A stretch of DNA of 64,000 bases from Paenibacillus sp. FSL H8-0048 (GTDB lineage Bacteria; Bacillota; Bacilli; Paenibacillales; Paenibacillaceae), in contig NZ_JBBODF010000001.1 in assembly GCF_038002825.1 (NCBI RefSeq), positions 434,001 to 498,000 on the forward strand, in the 5' to 3' direction. Of the stretch, positions 51,211 through 60,255 are shown one piece after another. A model generated the notes under the pieces. The model made no database searches and was not told where the DNA came from. It was given only the letters and a program-made list of their open reading frames with translations. Positions within the stretch are counted from its first letter, which is position 1; the number at the start of each line of letters is the position of its first letter. The translations under genes and the position numbers were made by a program.

Positions 51211-53130
51211 TTGGAGCATCCTTTTAACACATACAATGATCTGCTTGTCCTCTTGTCGGTTGCGATAGCCTTTCTCTCCTGCTTCACGGCGCTGGACCTG
51301 ACGGAACGTCTGCTTCGCGGCCATCGGAGCTCCCGGTTCATCCTGCTCATCTCTCTGGTGCTTGGCACAGGCCTGTGGAGCATGCATTTCATCGGGATGC
51401 GCGCAATGGAAATGGGCGTTCCTGTATCGTATAATCTGCCTCTCCTGGCGTTCTCTCTAGTGATCCCCGTCGCAGCTTCTTATATGCTGTTAGTTATGCT
51501 GAATAACCCGCACACCCGCAGCAGGGTCTATCTGGCTCTGGGCGGACTCTTGTTCAGCAGCGGCATCCTGATTATGCATTTCAGCGGCATTCTGTCGATG
51601 AGACTTACGGCAACTTATGAGCAAGGCGCCTTCTCTATTACACTGGCGGTATTGTTCGCCCTGATTGTCCCGGTGGTCACCGCATCTTATGATCCGAAAT
51701 GGCTGGAGCAGGCCTATAATATGTTCAGCTTCAAAAAGCTGCTGCTTGTCCTGACCCTGACCGGCGCGTTCACAGGCATTCATTACGCTGCCATGGCGGG
51801 CGCTACATTCCCCATAGGAGAACAATCCAGTGCTGCCGGACAAGTGCTTTATTTACAGGACTCCATACTGGCAATGATTCTCTGCGGCTCTTTCCTGTTC
51901 ATTGTGTCGATTGTCCTTGCTCTGCTGTACAGGGACCGGCAGCGGATACTCCAGTCTGCAGCCTTCAATGAGCAGCGGTATACTGCCTTGTTCGAGCATA
52001 ACCCTGATATGGTGATCTGTATTGATCCTGCACGCAAGAAGATTATCAGTGCTAATCCTGCTCTTCGGGCCATTACCGGATATAGCAGAGAAGAACTGGG
52101 GAATTATAAGGCGATCCTGTACAGCGAACGGGATGAAGCGGCCGTACGGGATGCTGTAACACGCGCTTCACGGGGGCAGTCCTCCAAGCTGGAGCTGAAG
52201 GTCCGGAGCAAAGGCGGGGAGCAGCTGATCTGCAGTGTCACCGTCTTTCCTTTGCTGCATCATACGGAGCAGTGGGTCTATATTGTGGCCGAGGATGTGA
52301 CTGCTCTGATGAAGTATCAGTATGAGCTGCTGGAGGCCAGGGATGCCGCGGAGAGTGCTGTGACGATGAAAAGCGAGTTCCTCGCCACCATGAGCCATGA
52401 GATCCGCACACCACTGAACGGCATTATCGGCGTCAACCAGCTGCTGGCCGAGGAGATCAGCAATCCAGAGCATCTGGAGCTTCTGCGGCTTCAGAGTACA
52501 AGCAGCCACGCTCTGCTGCATGTGATGAGCGATATTCTCGATATCTCCCGCCTGGAGGCGGACGGCCTCTCGCTGAACAAAGATACTTTCGGGCTGAGGG
52601 CTTTGCTCCAAGGCTGTATGGATCTGTTCACGGTGAGCACACAAGACAAGCCGTTATCCCTGAAGCTTGAGATCGAAGAGGGGCTTCCCGACAAGTTCAC
52701 CGGGGATGCGGCGCGTGTCCGCCAGATTCTGATCAATCTGATCGGTAATGCGGTGAAATTCACGCCATCCGGTACGGTAATGGTGAAGGTGGAATCCTAT
52801 GGCGTCAGAGAGACCGCTCAGGCTCTGCAATTCATGGTGCGCGACACAGGCATTGGTATCTCTCCGGATAAGCTGCAGCTGCTCTTCCAGTCCTTCTCCC
52901 AGGTGGACGGGTCGCATACCCGCAAATACCCCGGTACAGGTCTGGGCCTTGCGATCTGCAAGAAGCTGGTAGACCTGATGCAAGGGGAGATCTGGGCAGA
53001 ACCGGCAGAGGGTGGCGGCACACAATTCTTCTTCAGGATTAAGCTGCAGTCGCAGGAGCATTCCCCGGAGGTATTCTTCGGCAAGGATACCGGGGAAGGG
53101 AAATCGGCAGACGAGAACGAAGCCGTATAA
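51211..53130 (+). CDS. MHYT-PAS sensor histidine kinase
   Basis: 639 residues. Seven membrane segments (about 10-250) with three MHYT-type motifs: MHFIGMRA, IMHFSGIL and IHYAAMAG, proposed to bind copper and sense gases or redox state. Then a PAS domain (about 262-375: ALFEHNPDMVICIDPARKKI, ITGYSREELGNY), the DHp His in FLATMSHEIRTPLNGIIG, and ATPase motifs GNAVKFTPSG, DTGIGIS and GTGLGLAICKKL. No receiver domain and no response regulator nearby. The start is TTG at 51211 after GGGGCGGGAG. Confidence 0.93.
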   Translation: MEHPFNTYNDLLVLLSVAIAFLSCFTALDLTERLLRGHRSSRFILLISLVLGTGLWSMHFIGMRAMEMGVPVSYNLPLLAFSLVIPVAASYMLLVMLNNPHTRSRVYLALGGLLFSSGILIMHFSGILSMRLTATYEQGAFSITLAVLFALIVPVVTASYDPKWLEQAYNMFSFKKLLLVLTLTGAFTGIHYAAMAGATFPIGEQSSAAGQVLYLQDSILAMILCGSFLFIVSIVLALLYRDRQRILQSAAFNEQRYTALFEHNPDMVICIDPARKKIISANPALRAITGYSREELGNYKAILYSERDEAAVRDAVTRASRGQSSKLELKVRSKGGEQLICSVTVFPLLHHTEQWVYIVAEDVTALMKYQYELLEARDAAESAVTMKSEFLATMSHEIRTPLNGIIGVNQLLAEEISNPEHLELLRLQSTSSHALLHVMSDILDISRLEADGLSLNKDTFGLRALLQGCMDLFTVSTQDKPLSLKLEIEEGLPDKFTGDAARVRQILINLIGNAVKFTPSGTVMVKVESYGVRETAQALQFMVRDTGIGISPDKLQLLFQSFSQVDGSHTRKYPGTGLGLAICKKLVDLMQGEIWAEPAEGGGTQFFFRIKLQSQEHSPEVFFGKDTGEGKSADENEAV

Positions 53131-53223
53131 GACAGCGATTGCCAACAAGAGAGTTAACATTATATAATTTGAAAGTAACTATTCTTTTATCACGACAGTC
53201 CTGAGGACGGAAAGGAACTCTCT

Positions 53224-53988
53224 TTGAGCAAAACAAAAAAGAACACTGTCATGGCTCCCCAGATGAGCAAGCAGGAGAAGCGCAGGGCAGAGCAGGAACA
53301 GCAGAAGCAGAAAACGAGAATTCTGATCGTGAGTACGGTAGCTATTGTCGTTATTATTTTTGTAGGCTTATTCATGCTGGCTTCGAAGGACTCTTCGCCT
53401 GCCGGTACAGACAGTAAGCCAGTTGCCTTCAATTACAGCGAAATGATGCGGCTTGGCAAGGAGGATGCTCCGGTCAAAATTGTGGAATTCGGCGATTTCA
53501 AATGCCCGGCTTGCGCCCAGTTCACCGGTGTGATCAAACCGCAGATCGTTCAAGGTTATGTGGACCAAAATAAAGCGGCCTTCTATTTCGTGAATCTGGC
53601 CTTTATCGGCAAGGATTCCAGAACAGCCTCCCTGGCTGCGCTGTCGGTGTATCATCAGAACCAGGAAGCGTTCTGGAAGTACTTTGATGCGATCTATGCG
53701 AATCAGGGAAATGAAGAAGAGGAGTGGGCTACATCTGACTTCCTGGTGAGTCTTGCCAAGCAGCTGGACCTGCCGGTGGATTATGATCTGCTACGTAAGG
53801 ATATTGATGACCGTACCTATGAGAAGGAGCTGGACCGGGATATTCAGGTGGGCACCGATACGGGCGTAACGAATACGCCATCCTTGTATGTGAACGGCAT
53901 CAAGGTGAAGGAGCCCTTCAATATGGAGGCGATTGATGCCCAGATTCAGGCAGCAACAGCAGCAGCGGGAGCAGGAGCCGCCCAATGA
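53224..53988 (+). CDS. bdbD: Thiol-disulfide oxidoreductase BdbD (DsbA-like)
   Basis: 254 residues. One N-terminal membrane anchor (about 32-53) and an extracellular thioredoxin/DsbA domain with the active site FKCPACAQF; the cis-Pro is in GVTNTPSLYVNG. Forms disulfides in secreted proteins and is re-oxidised by BdbC, encoded next with a 4-bp overlap. The start is TTG at 53224 after AAAGGAA. Pro/Ala linker at the end, GAGAAQ. Confidence 0.93.
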   Translation: MSKTKKNTVMAPQMSKQEKRRAEQEQQKQKTRILIVSTVAIVVIIFVGLFMLASKDSSPAGTDSKPVAFNYSEMMRLGKEDAPVKIVEFGDFKCPACAQFTGVIKPQIVQGYVDQNKAAFYFVNLAFIGKDSRTASLAALSVYHQNQEAFWKYFDAIYANQGNEEEEWATSDFLVSLAKQLDLPVDYDLLRKDIDDRTYEKELDRDIQVGTDTGVTNTPSLYVNGIKVKEPFNMEAIDAQIQAATAAAGAGAAQ

Positions 53989-54419
53989 CCGCCTTCTCTG
54001 CCTTCTGCCGGCGTAATTGTCTGTACTTGGCCTGGTTCGTCTGTGTGGTGGCTGTAGCGGGTAGCCTGTATCTCAGTGAGGTCCTGCATTACGAGCCGTG
54101 CAGGCTGTGCTGGTTCCAGCGGATCTTCATGTACCCGCAGCTGTTCCTGCTGGGGATCGCCACCTACCGGGCGGACAAGCGGATCATTCCTTATGTGCTT
54201 CCTCTTAGTCTGATCGGGGGCTGCATCTCTATTTATCACTATGCAGAGCAGAAAATTCCCGCCCTTAGCAAGGTGCTTCCCTGCACCATCGGCGTACCGT
54301 GCAACAAGGACTATCTGAATTGGTTCGGATTTGTAACGGTCCCTCTGCTTGCACTTATAGCCTTTGCCTTAATCTCCATTCTGCTCTGGACAGGACGCAA
54401 GGAGGAGCCTGCGGAGTAA
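53985..54419 (+). CDS. bdbC: Disulfide oxidoreductase BdbC (DsbB-like)
   Basis: 144 residues, four membrane segments. The quinone-linked cysteine pair is in HYEPCRLCWFQRI, the second pair in KVLPCTIGVPCNKDYLNWFG. Re-oxidises BdbD using menaquinone. Starts inside the end of bdbD (ATGA). Confidence 0.95.
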   Translation: MTAFSAFCRRNCLYLAWFVCVVAVAGSLYLSEVLHYEPCRLCWFQRIFMYPQLFLLGIATYRADKRIIPYVLPLSLIGGCISIYHYAEQKIPALSKVLPCTIGVPCNKDYLNWFGFVTVPLLALIAFALISILLWTGRKEEPAE

Positions 54420-54616
54420 GAAGCTGAGGGGCAGAAGGAAGAGAAGAGAATGCCCTTAATTTTAGCAAAAAATAATATACAAAAACCCTGTAAAATCACG
54501 TGTTAAAGGGATAATGAAAGAGAATGAAAGACCAAGACATACCGGATGATGAATTTGGTTGTTTTGAGTGCTTTTCATTCTTTTTTCATTTGTTTCCACG
54601 CTTTACGGAAGACGCG

Positions 54617-54794
54617 TTGTAGCTTAATATTAGTCCTTGTGAGAAGTTGAATATGCGCTGAATTTTCCGGATGGAAAAACGGGGGAACCACACTTTGGCC
54701 AAGGCCAAAAGGGGTGAATCGGAACGGGCCGCAAGGGCCTGTAACCGTAGGGCTACCACAGTCCGAATCCGCCAGCTAACCTCGTAAGCTACAA
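54617..54794 (+). ncRNA. c-di-AMP riboswitch (ydaO/yuaA aptamer)
   Basis: P1 is the perfect 10-bp pair TTGTAGCTTA (54617) with TAAGCTACAA (54785). Conserved pieces in order: CGGGGGAACCA, GGGGTGAATCGG, GTAGGGCTACCAC, GTCCGAATCCG, CAGCTAACCTCGTAAGC. It stands before kimA, the potassium importer controlled by this riboswitch in Bacillus subtilis. c-di-AMP binding turns expression off. Confidence 0.93.
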
Positions 54795-54820
54795 GTGGGA
54801 TAATGACCATGCACTCTAAG

Positions 54821-54850
54821 GCATGCGGATCATTTCCGTATGCTTATTTT
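54821..54850 (+). terminator. Expression platform of the c-di-AMP riboswitch
   Basis: GCATGCGGA pairs with TCCGTATGC, loop TCATT, then TTATTTT. CATGC at 54809 can pair with the same GCATG and may form the alternative structure. Confidence 0.6.
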
Positions 54851-54935
54851 GGTGCCTGCATTTATGAAATCCACTTATGAAAACAGCGCAGGGAAAGCCC
54901 GTTTCAACTTAACCAAGAGAGGAACTGTTACTACA

Positions 54936-56753
54936 ATGGTAAGCAAGGTAAAACGACTATTGATCGGGCGTCCGATGAAGTCGAACGAACTCGATCATGA
55001 AAAGTTATCCAAGGTGAAAGCACTGGCTGTCCTGTCTTCTGATGCGCTCTCGTCTGTAGCCTACGGAACAGAACAAATTCTAATCGTACTGGTGGCCGCC
55101 GGGTTCACCGCCATCTGGTACTCCTTGCCAATCGCATTAGCCGTATTGGGCCTGCTGGCTATTCTGATTTTGTCCTACCGGCAGACGATCTTCGCTTATC
55201 CCCAGGGCGGGGGCGCGTACATTGTCGCCAAAAGCAATCTTGGGGTGCATACCGGCTTACTGGCCGGCGGCTCGCTGCTGGTGGATTACATTCTGACGGT
55301 GGCCGTAAGCGCCTCGGCGGGGACGGATGCGATCACTTCAGCTTTTCCAAGTCTGCATAATCATAGTGTCCTCATAGCGGTATCTGTTATCGTACTCTTA
55401 ACGATTGTTAATCTGCGCGGGGTGACCGAATCGGCTTCGTTCATCGCTATCCCGGTCTATCTGTTCGTCGTCTCCATCTTCGTGCTGATTATCGCAGGGA
55501 TCTTCAAATATCTAACTGGCGGCGCTCATGCGCAAATTCCTGAGATTGGCTCGGCGGTGTCGAACGTGAGTATGTTCCTGCTGCTGAAGGCATTCAGCTC
55601 CGGCTGTTCGGCTCTGACCGGGGTTGAGGCTGTCTCCAATGCTATTCCTAACTTCAAAGCGCCGGCGGAGAAAAATGCAGCCAAAACGCTGATGCTCATG
55701 GGCCTCATTCTCGGGGTGATGTTCACAGGCATTACGCTGCTCGCTTACTGGTACGGCATTATGCCCGATGAGAAGGCCACCGTGGTCTCACAGATTACCG
55801 AGTCTACCTTCGGCCGCGGCGGACTGTACTTCTTCATTCAGGGGATTACGGCGGTTATCCTGTTCCTGGCAGCCAACACGGCGTACTCAGCCTTCCCGCT
55901 GCTGGCGTTCATGTTCGCCAAAGACAAATATCTGCCCCATGCCTTCATGGTGCGCGGCGACCGGCTGGGCTTCTCCAACGGTATTATTTTCCTCGGCGTG
56001 ATGTCGGCAGTGCTGGTAGCGGCATTTCACGGGAATACGGAAGGACTCATTCCATTATATGCAGTAGGGGTATTCATTCCGTTCACGCTGTCGCAGCTTG
56101 GCATGATGGTCCAGTGGTACCGGACGAAGCCGCAAGGCTGGCAGAGCAAGTTCGCTGTGAATACGGTCGGGATGCTAACTACATTAACGATCACCATGAT
56201 CTTCATCATCACCAAATTCTCCAGCGTGTGGATGGCCTTCATCTTCCTGCCGGTCGTCATTATTGTGTTCCACCGGATTCACCGCCATTATATGAATATT
56301 GCCGATCAGCTGCGGATCTGTCCGGCTACAGATAAGCCTTGTATCAAAGGAAGCACCGTAGTCGTTCCTGTCGCCGGTGTGACCCGCGCTGTACTGCATT
56401 CGATCAGCTATGCGAAGTCATTGACTGATAATGTCGTCGCTGTATATGTAGGCTTCGATGAAGAAGAGATTCACAAGATGGAGCAGAAGTGGGAGGAGTG
56501 GAACCCTGGGGTACGTCTGATCGTCCTGCGCTCCCGCTACCGCAGCATTATCCGCCCGCTGGTGAAGTTCATCGATACAGTAGAGTGGAAGACCTCTTCA
56601 ACGGATCATATTACCGTCCTGATTCCGCAATTCGTGACCAAGCATTGGTGGCAGGCGGTGCTGCATAATCAGACCAGCTTGTTCATCCGCTCTTATCTAA
56701 TGAATCAGAAGGACATTGTCATCGCCACGGTTCCTTTCCATTTGCATAAATAA
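54936..56753 (+). CDS. kimA: Potassium importer KimA (YdaO), c-di-AMP controlled
   Basis: 605 residues from the ATG at 54936 (GAGAGGAA 11 nt upstream); the in-frame ATG at 54840 lies in the riboswitch platform. APC-fold transporter: KSNELDHEKLSKVKALAVLSSDALSSVAYGTEQILIVL, YPQGGGAYIVAKSNLG, GCSALTGVEAVSNAIPNFKAP, twelve membrane segments, then a soluble C-terminal domain (about 455-605) ending MNQKDIVIATVPFHLHK. High-affinity K+/H+ symporter. Confidence 0.95.
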   Translation: MVSKVKRLLIGRPMKSNELDHEKLSKVKALAVLSSDALSSVAYGTEQILIVLVAAGFTAIWYSLPIALAVLGLLAILILSYRQTIFAYPQGGGAYIVAKSNLGVHTGLLAGGSLLVDYILTVAVSASAGTDAITSAFPSLHNHSVLIAVSVIVLLTIVNLRGVTESASFIAIPVYLFVVSIFVLIIAGIFKYLTGGAHAQIPEIGSAVSNVSMFLLLKAFSSGCSALTGVEAVSNAIPNFKAPAEKNAAKTLMLMGLILGVMFTGITLLAYWYGIMPDEKATVVSQITESTFGRGGLYFFIQGITAVILFLAANTAYSAFPLLAFMFAKDKYLPHAFMVRGDRLGFSNGIIFLGVMSAVLVAAFHGNTEGLIPLYAVGVFIPFTLSQLGMMVQWYRTKPQGWQSKFAVNTVGMLTTLTITMIFIITKFSSVWMAFIFLPVVIIVFHRIHRHYMNIADQLRICPATDKPCIKGSTVVVPVAGVTRAVLHSISYAKSLTDNVVAVYVGFDEEEIHKMEQKWEEWNPGVRLIVLRSRYRSIIRPLVKFIDTVEWKTSSTDHITVLIPQFVTKHWWQAVLHNQTSLFIRSYLMNQKDIVIATVPFHLHK

Positions 56754-56771
56754 TATAGAAGATTACAGGAA

Positions 56772-56809
56772 GACGGCTGCTTCTGCTTCATGCGGAGGCG
56801 GCCGTTTTT
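56772..56809 (+). terminator. Terminator of kimA
   Basis: ACGGCTGCTTC pairs with GGAGGCGGCCGT with wobbles, then five T. Confidence 0.85.
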
Positions 56810-56818
56810 ACGTTTTAG

Positions 56819-56847
56819 TTGACAGAGATAATGAGAATCAATATCAT
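56819..56847 (+). promoter_or_regulatory. Promoter overlapped by a Fur box
   Basis: TTGACA, 17 nt, TATCAT. The spacer and -10 contain GATAATGAGAATCAATATC (56827-56845), 17 of 19 identical to the Fur consensus GATAATGATAATCATTATC. Iron repression of the next two genes is expected. Confidence 0.85.
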
Positions 56848-56940
56848 CAATCTATAAGCAGTAATTGAGCTTGTCTGTTGTATAGCCGAAATTATCATAG
56901 AGGAGCCTTGCTCCAGTACATTTATATGAGGAGTGTTATC

Positions 56941-57747
56941 ATGTCGGAACGTTTAAATACAGAGCAATTGAGCATCGGATATGCGGAGACTATGATTGTG
57001 AAGGGGTTGAATCTGTCGCTTCCGACAGGGAAGATTACGGCGCTTGTCGGGGCAAACGGCTCGGGGAAATCCACGATTCTGAAGACGATGGCCCGGCTCA
57101 TGAAGCCGAAGAGCGGGAGTGTAATGCTGGACGGGAAGTCCATTCACAATCTGTCCACCAAAGAAGTGGCCCGCCAGCTGGCGATTCTGCCGCAGAATCC
57201 TACCGCCCCTGACGGCTTAACGGTATCTGAGCTGGTAGGCTATGGACGGTATCCGCATCAGAAGGGCTTCGGCAGCCTCACGCCTGAAGACCGCAGCATT
57301 ATTGCCGATGCGATTGCGCTGACCGGCATGAATGAATTCCGTGACCGGCCGATTGACCGTCTCTCCGGCGGACAACGGCAGCGGGCCTGGATCGCCATGG
57401 CGCTGGCACAGCAGACAGATATTCTATTCCTCGATGAGCCGACGACCTTCCTGGATATGGCCCATCAGCTGGAGGTGCTTCAGCTGCTGCAGAAGCTCAA
57501 TGAGCAGGAAGGCCGGACGATCATTATGGTTGTCCATGATTTGAACCATGCCTCCCGATATGCGCAGCATATGGTTGCGATCAAATCCGGCAATGTAATC
57601 AGCGAGGGCGCTCCGAACGAGGTAATGACACCGGCGGTGCTGCGTGAGGTATTCGGCATTGAGGCGGATATTGTGCCTGATCCGCGTACAGGTGTGCCGC
57701 TGTGTCTGCCTTATGAGCTGGCTGCATACAAAGCAGTCGGGCTGTAG
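56941..57747 (+). CDS. Iron-siderophore ABC transporter ATPase (FhuC/YusV-like)
   Basis: 268 residues from the ATG at 56941 (AGGAG 7 nt upstream). Walker A VGANGSGKST, Q-loop LAILPQNPTAPDGLTV, the family stretch GRYPHQKGF, signature LSGGQRQRAW, Walker B DILFLDEPTTFLD, and the H-loop VVHDLNHA. Typical of ferrichrome/siderophore uptake ATPases; permease and binding protein are not here, so it probably serves several systems, as YusV does. The FhuF-like gene follows by 9 bp. Confidence 0.92.
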   Translation: MSERLNTEQLSIGYAETMIVKGLNLSLPTGKITALVGANGSGKSTILKTMARLMKPKSGSVMLDGKSIHNLSTKEVARQLAILPQNPTAPDGLTVSELVGYGRYPHQKGFGSLTPEDRSIIADAIALTGMNEFRDRPIDRLSGGQRQRAWIAMALAQQTDILFLDEPTTFLDMAHQLEVLQLLQKLNEQEGRTIIMVVHDLNHASRYAQHMVAIKSGNVISEGAPNEVMTPAVLREVFGIEADIVPDPRTGVPLCLPYELAAYKAVGL

Positions 57748-57756
57748 GACGGCAGC

Positions 57757-58566
57757 ATGAATGAATTCCTGAGGCAAGAATACAGCTCCAAGTTTGATCT
57801 CCATTCTGAGGTGCCGGAGGGAGCGGTGTATTCCTTCTCAGCTGCTGAACTGGCAGAAGAGGCGGGAATGAGGACCTTCATGGAGGCTTACCGGCCGCTG
57901 ATGAAGGCGCTTGACGATAAAGCGGCCGGCGCGTATTTCGGCGGTTATCTGAGCATGATTGCGCTCGCTGTCCAGTATTCAGTGACCGGCTTCTTGTACG
58001 TACCGGATTTCAGTCTACGGAATCTTCAGCTGCATCTGGTTCCGGCCGACGGCTACTGCCGTGTTGCCTTCTCGCTTCGTGAATGGGGGATGGTACAAGC
58101 TCCGGTAGATGAGCCGGGCCGAAAGGCTTGGCGTAGTGAGGTGCTCGCCAGCTTCTACCAGAGCACAGCCGGGCCGCTGATCCGTAAGGCTTCACAGGTG
58201 AGCGGTCTTTCGCTTGGGGAGATCTGGGGACAGCTGCCGACCAAATTCAATTATTATGCGGAAGCCTTTGCCGCTGAGCTTACAGATCCGCTCCTGCTAC
58301 ACCGGCTGGAGGAGGATTACACCTATCTGAAGGATGAGCTGCCCGCTGCCGTATTCGGGATGCCGCGGAATCCGTTCCAGGTGAAGGTGCGGAGAATCGA
58401 ATCGCTCACGGACCCGGAGCAGACGGTTCAAATGCGTAACCGCTGCTGCATGTATTACCGGACTGAGGGCGGGAGGCTGTGTTATACCTGTCCCCGGATG
58501 AAAGAGGAGGAGCGGTCCGCGCGGCGGGAGGAATTCCGTTCCGGGTACGCTGCAGCAGGCAAATAG
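57757..58566 (+). CDS. FhuF-like ferric-siderophore reductase
   Basis: 269 residues. The C-terminus RNRCCMYYRTEGGRLCYTCPRM is the FhuF [2Fe-2S] cluster pattern (CC-x10-13-C-x2-C). The N-terminal part (about 40-230) resembles the IucA/FhuF-type fold with LHLVPADGYCRVAF. It should release iron from imported siderophores by reduction. In one unit with the ATPase under the Fur box. Confidence 0.88.
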   Translation: MNEFLRQEYSSKFDLHSEVPEGAVYSFSAAELAEEAGMRTFMEAYRPLMKALDDKAAGAYFGGYLSMIALAVQYSVTGFLYVPDFSLRNLQLHLVPADGYCRVAFSLREWGMVQAPVDEPGRKAWRSEVLASFYQSTAGPLIRKASQVSGLSLGEIWGQLPTKFNYYAEAFAAELTDPLLLHRLEEDYTYLKDELPAAVFGMPRNPFQVKVRRIESLTDPEQTVQMRNRCCMYYRTEGGRLCYTCPRMKEEERSARREEFRSGYAAAGK

Positions 58567-58616
58567 GGTATAATTGGAAAATTCGAAACATAATAATGCT
58601 GTATGCAGCTTCTTAA

Positions 58617-58645
58617 CAGGCTCCTGTCATTGACAAGGGAGCCTG
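58617..58645 (+). terminator. Terminator of the ATPase/FhuF pair
   Basis: CAGGCTCC pairs with GGGAGCCTG around a 12-nt loop; short T run (TTCGTTG). Confidence 0.65.
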
Positions 58646-58732
58646 TTCGTTGATAAAGTTGTGGTTGCTGAAGCGTGATTGCCCGGCGATGAGCCCCACC
58701 ATTATCTTGTTCATAGAGTAGGAGCATGAAGA

Positions 58733-59647
58733 ATGAATATTGACAACATATATGAGGATTTGCAGCCGCTGGTTACCGCAGGCTCACTGAAACGACGGGA
58801 GAGCCTTAAGAATCTGGTCTATACCCGCATGGGCGGCGAAGCAGATATCCTGGCTGCCCCAGTTACATATGAAGAGATCCAGAGCATCTACGCCTATGCC
58901 CATGATCATCAGATCCCGCTTACGATTCTCGGCAATGGCTCCAATGTGATTATCCGGGACGGAGGCATCCGCGGCATCGTGCTCCAGACCTCGGATTTGT
59001 CCGGTATGGGCATCCGCGAGGGGCTGCTCTACGCGCAGTGCGGGGCGAAGATTATCGATGTCTCACGCTATGCGCTGGAGCAGAAGCTGACCGGTCTGGA
59101 ATTCGCCTGCGGCATCCCCGGCACGGTAGGCGGGGCGCTGTATATGAATGCGGGAGCCTACGGCGGGGAAGTGAAGGATGTGCTGCACAGTGCGCTCGTG
59201 ATCGATCAGAACGGCCAGCTGCTCACCCTGCACGGCGATCAGCTGGAATGGGGATACCGCAGCAGCATCTTCGCCAGCGGACAGTACATTGTACTGGAGG
59301 CCAGATTCAAGCTTCTTCCAGGCGATCCTGCTGCAATTAAGGCGTCCATGGATGAGTTAACCTATCTGCGGGAATCGAAGCAGCCGCTTGAATATCCGTC
59401 CTGCGGCAGTGTATTCAAGCGGCCGCCGGGCCGGTTCGCGGGGCAGCTGATTCAGGAGAGCGGACTCCAGGGTACGCGCATCGGCGGCGCTGAGGTGTCG
59501 CGCAAGCATGCGGGCTTCATTATCAACGCCGACAATGCAAGCGCCAGTGATTATATCGGATTGATCCAGCATGTACGCTCAGCCGTGAAGCACAAGTTCG
59601 ATGTGGAGCTGGAGACGGAAGTGGAGATTATCGGGGAAGAATTATAG
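58733..59647 (+). CDS. murB: UDP-N-acetylenolpyruvoylglucosamine reductase MurB
   Basis: 304 residues, type II length. Second step of UDP-MurNAc synthesis. FAD domain: NLVYTRMGGEADILAAP, ILGNGSNVIIRDGGIRGIV, GLEFACGIPGTVGGALYMNAGAYGGEV; catalytic Ser in YPSCGSVFKRPPG, FAGQLIQESGL, and Glu in ELETEVEIIGE. AGGAG lies 8 nt before the ATG. Stands alone between two terminators. Confidence 0.95.
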   Translation: MNIDNIYEDLQPLVTAGSLKRRESLKNLVYTRMGGEADILAAPVTYEEIQSIYAYAHDHQIPLTILGNGSNVIIRDGGIRGIVLQTSDLSGMGIREGLLYAQCGAKIIDVSRYALEQKLTGLEFACGIPGTVGGALYMNAGAYGGEVKDVLHSALVIDQNGQLLTLHGDQLEWGYRSSIFASGQYIVLEARFKLLPGDPAAIKASMDELTYLRESKQPLEYPSCGSVFKRPPGRFAGQLIQESGLQGTRIGGAEVSRKHAGFIINADNASASDYIGLIQHVRSAVKHKFDVELETEVEIIGEEL

Positions 59648-59662
59648 GCGATAGTTATGGAA

Positions 59663-59714
59663 AAAGAGGGTGCAGTCCTGAGCCGGAATGTTGGCTTAGA
59701 GCTGCACCCTCTTT
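59663..59714. terminator. Bidirectional terminator after murB
   Basis: Perfect 13-bp stem AAAGAGGGTGCAG with CTGCACCCTCTTT; serves murB and the converging small gene. Confidence 0.88.
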
Positions 59715-59743
59715 AGATTCTTACGGCCGGAGCCGCCGTATAA

Positions 59744-60079
59744 TCAGCTTACGGCCAGCGAATATTTCGCCCGGCTCGTCTGCAGATCCACCTTGGCTTC
59801 GGATACTTCATGAAGCTGCAGTCCGCTCACTGCCAGCTCATAGCCCGGCTGCGGTAGGGGCACCAGCTCTCCATCTGCATTCAGGGTACTGCCTGTCCCG
59901 CGCAGAATGACCGCACTGTCCAGATAATCATCAATGACATCGTCAGCGTTCCGGTAGTCAACGGTCTCCAGCTTGAAATGAACGGTATCCAGATCCTCCA
60001 GCTCCCTTTTCTTAATGACAAGCGTTGTATCCTTACGGGCTTCCAGCCAATCGATAAGCTTCTGTACGTTTGCTTCCAT
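59744..60079 (-). CDS. Small acidic protein, unknown
   Basis: 111 residues, soluble, pI low. MEANVQKLIDWLEARKDTTLVIKKRELEDLDTVHFKLETVDYRNADDVIDDYLDS: a helix followed by beta strands. The C-terminal part LPQPGYELAVSGLQLHEVSEAKVDLQTSRAKYSL looks like a small beta domain. AAGGATGGGA precedes the ATG. Family not recognised. Confidence 0.7.
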   Translation of the reverse strand: MEANVQKLIDWLEARKDTTLVIKKRELEDLDTVHFKLETVDYRNADDVIDDYLDSAVILRGTGSTLNADGELVPLPQPGYELAVSGLQLHEVSEAKVDLQTSRAKYSLAVS

Positions 60080-60255
60080 AGTATGATCCCATCCTTCAGT
60101 TAATAGAGATTGTTAATTCTAAGTTACCCCTTTGAGTGTAATTGAATCCGTGCAATTTAGTTGTACTATGCAGGGTGTTTGCCTTCCTTCATTCGTGTGT
60201 AAACTATTCTTATGCATTGTAAGGATGCCAATATCTTATATAGAAGGTGAATTGA

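Noticed and set aside
53149..53175. Possible fifth dif-like site on the minus strand (ATGTTAACT arm, ACTTTC on the other side)
   Set aside because: The centre is about 3 bp too short and the arm is changed; it lies in a likely promoter before bdbD.
54840..54935. N-terminal extension of KimA from the ATG at 54840
   Set aside because: It starts inside the riboswitch terminator, has no ribosome site, and KimA homologues begin near 54936.
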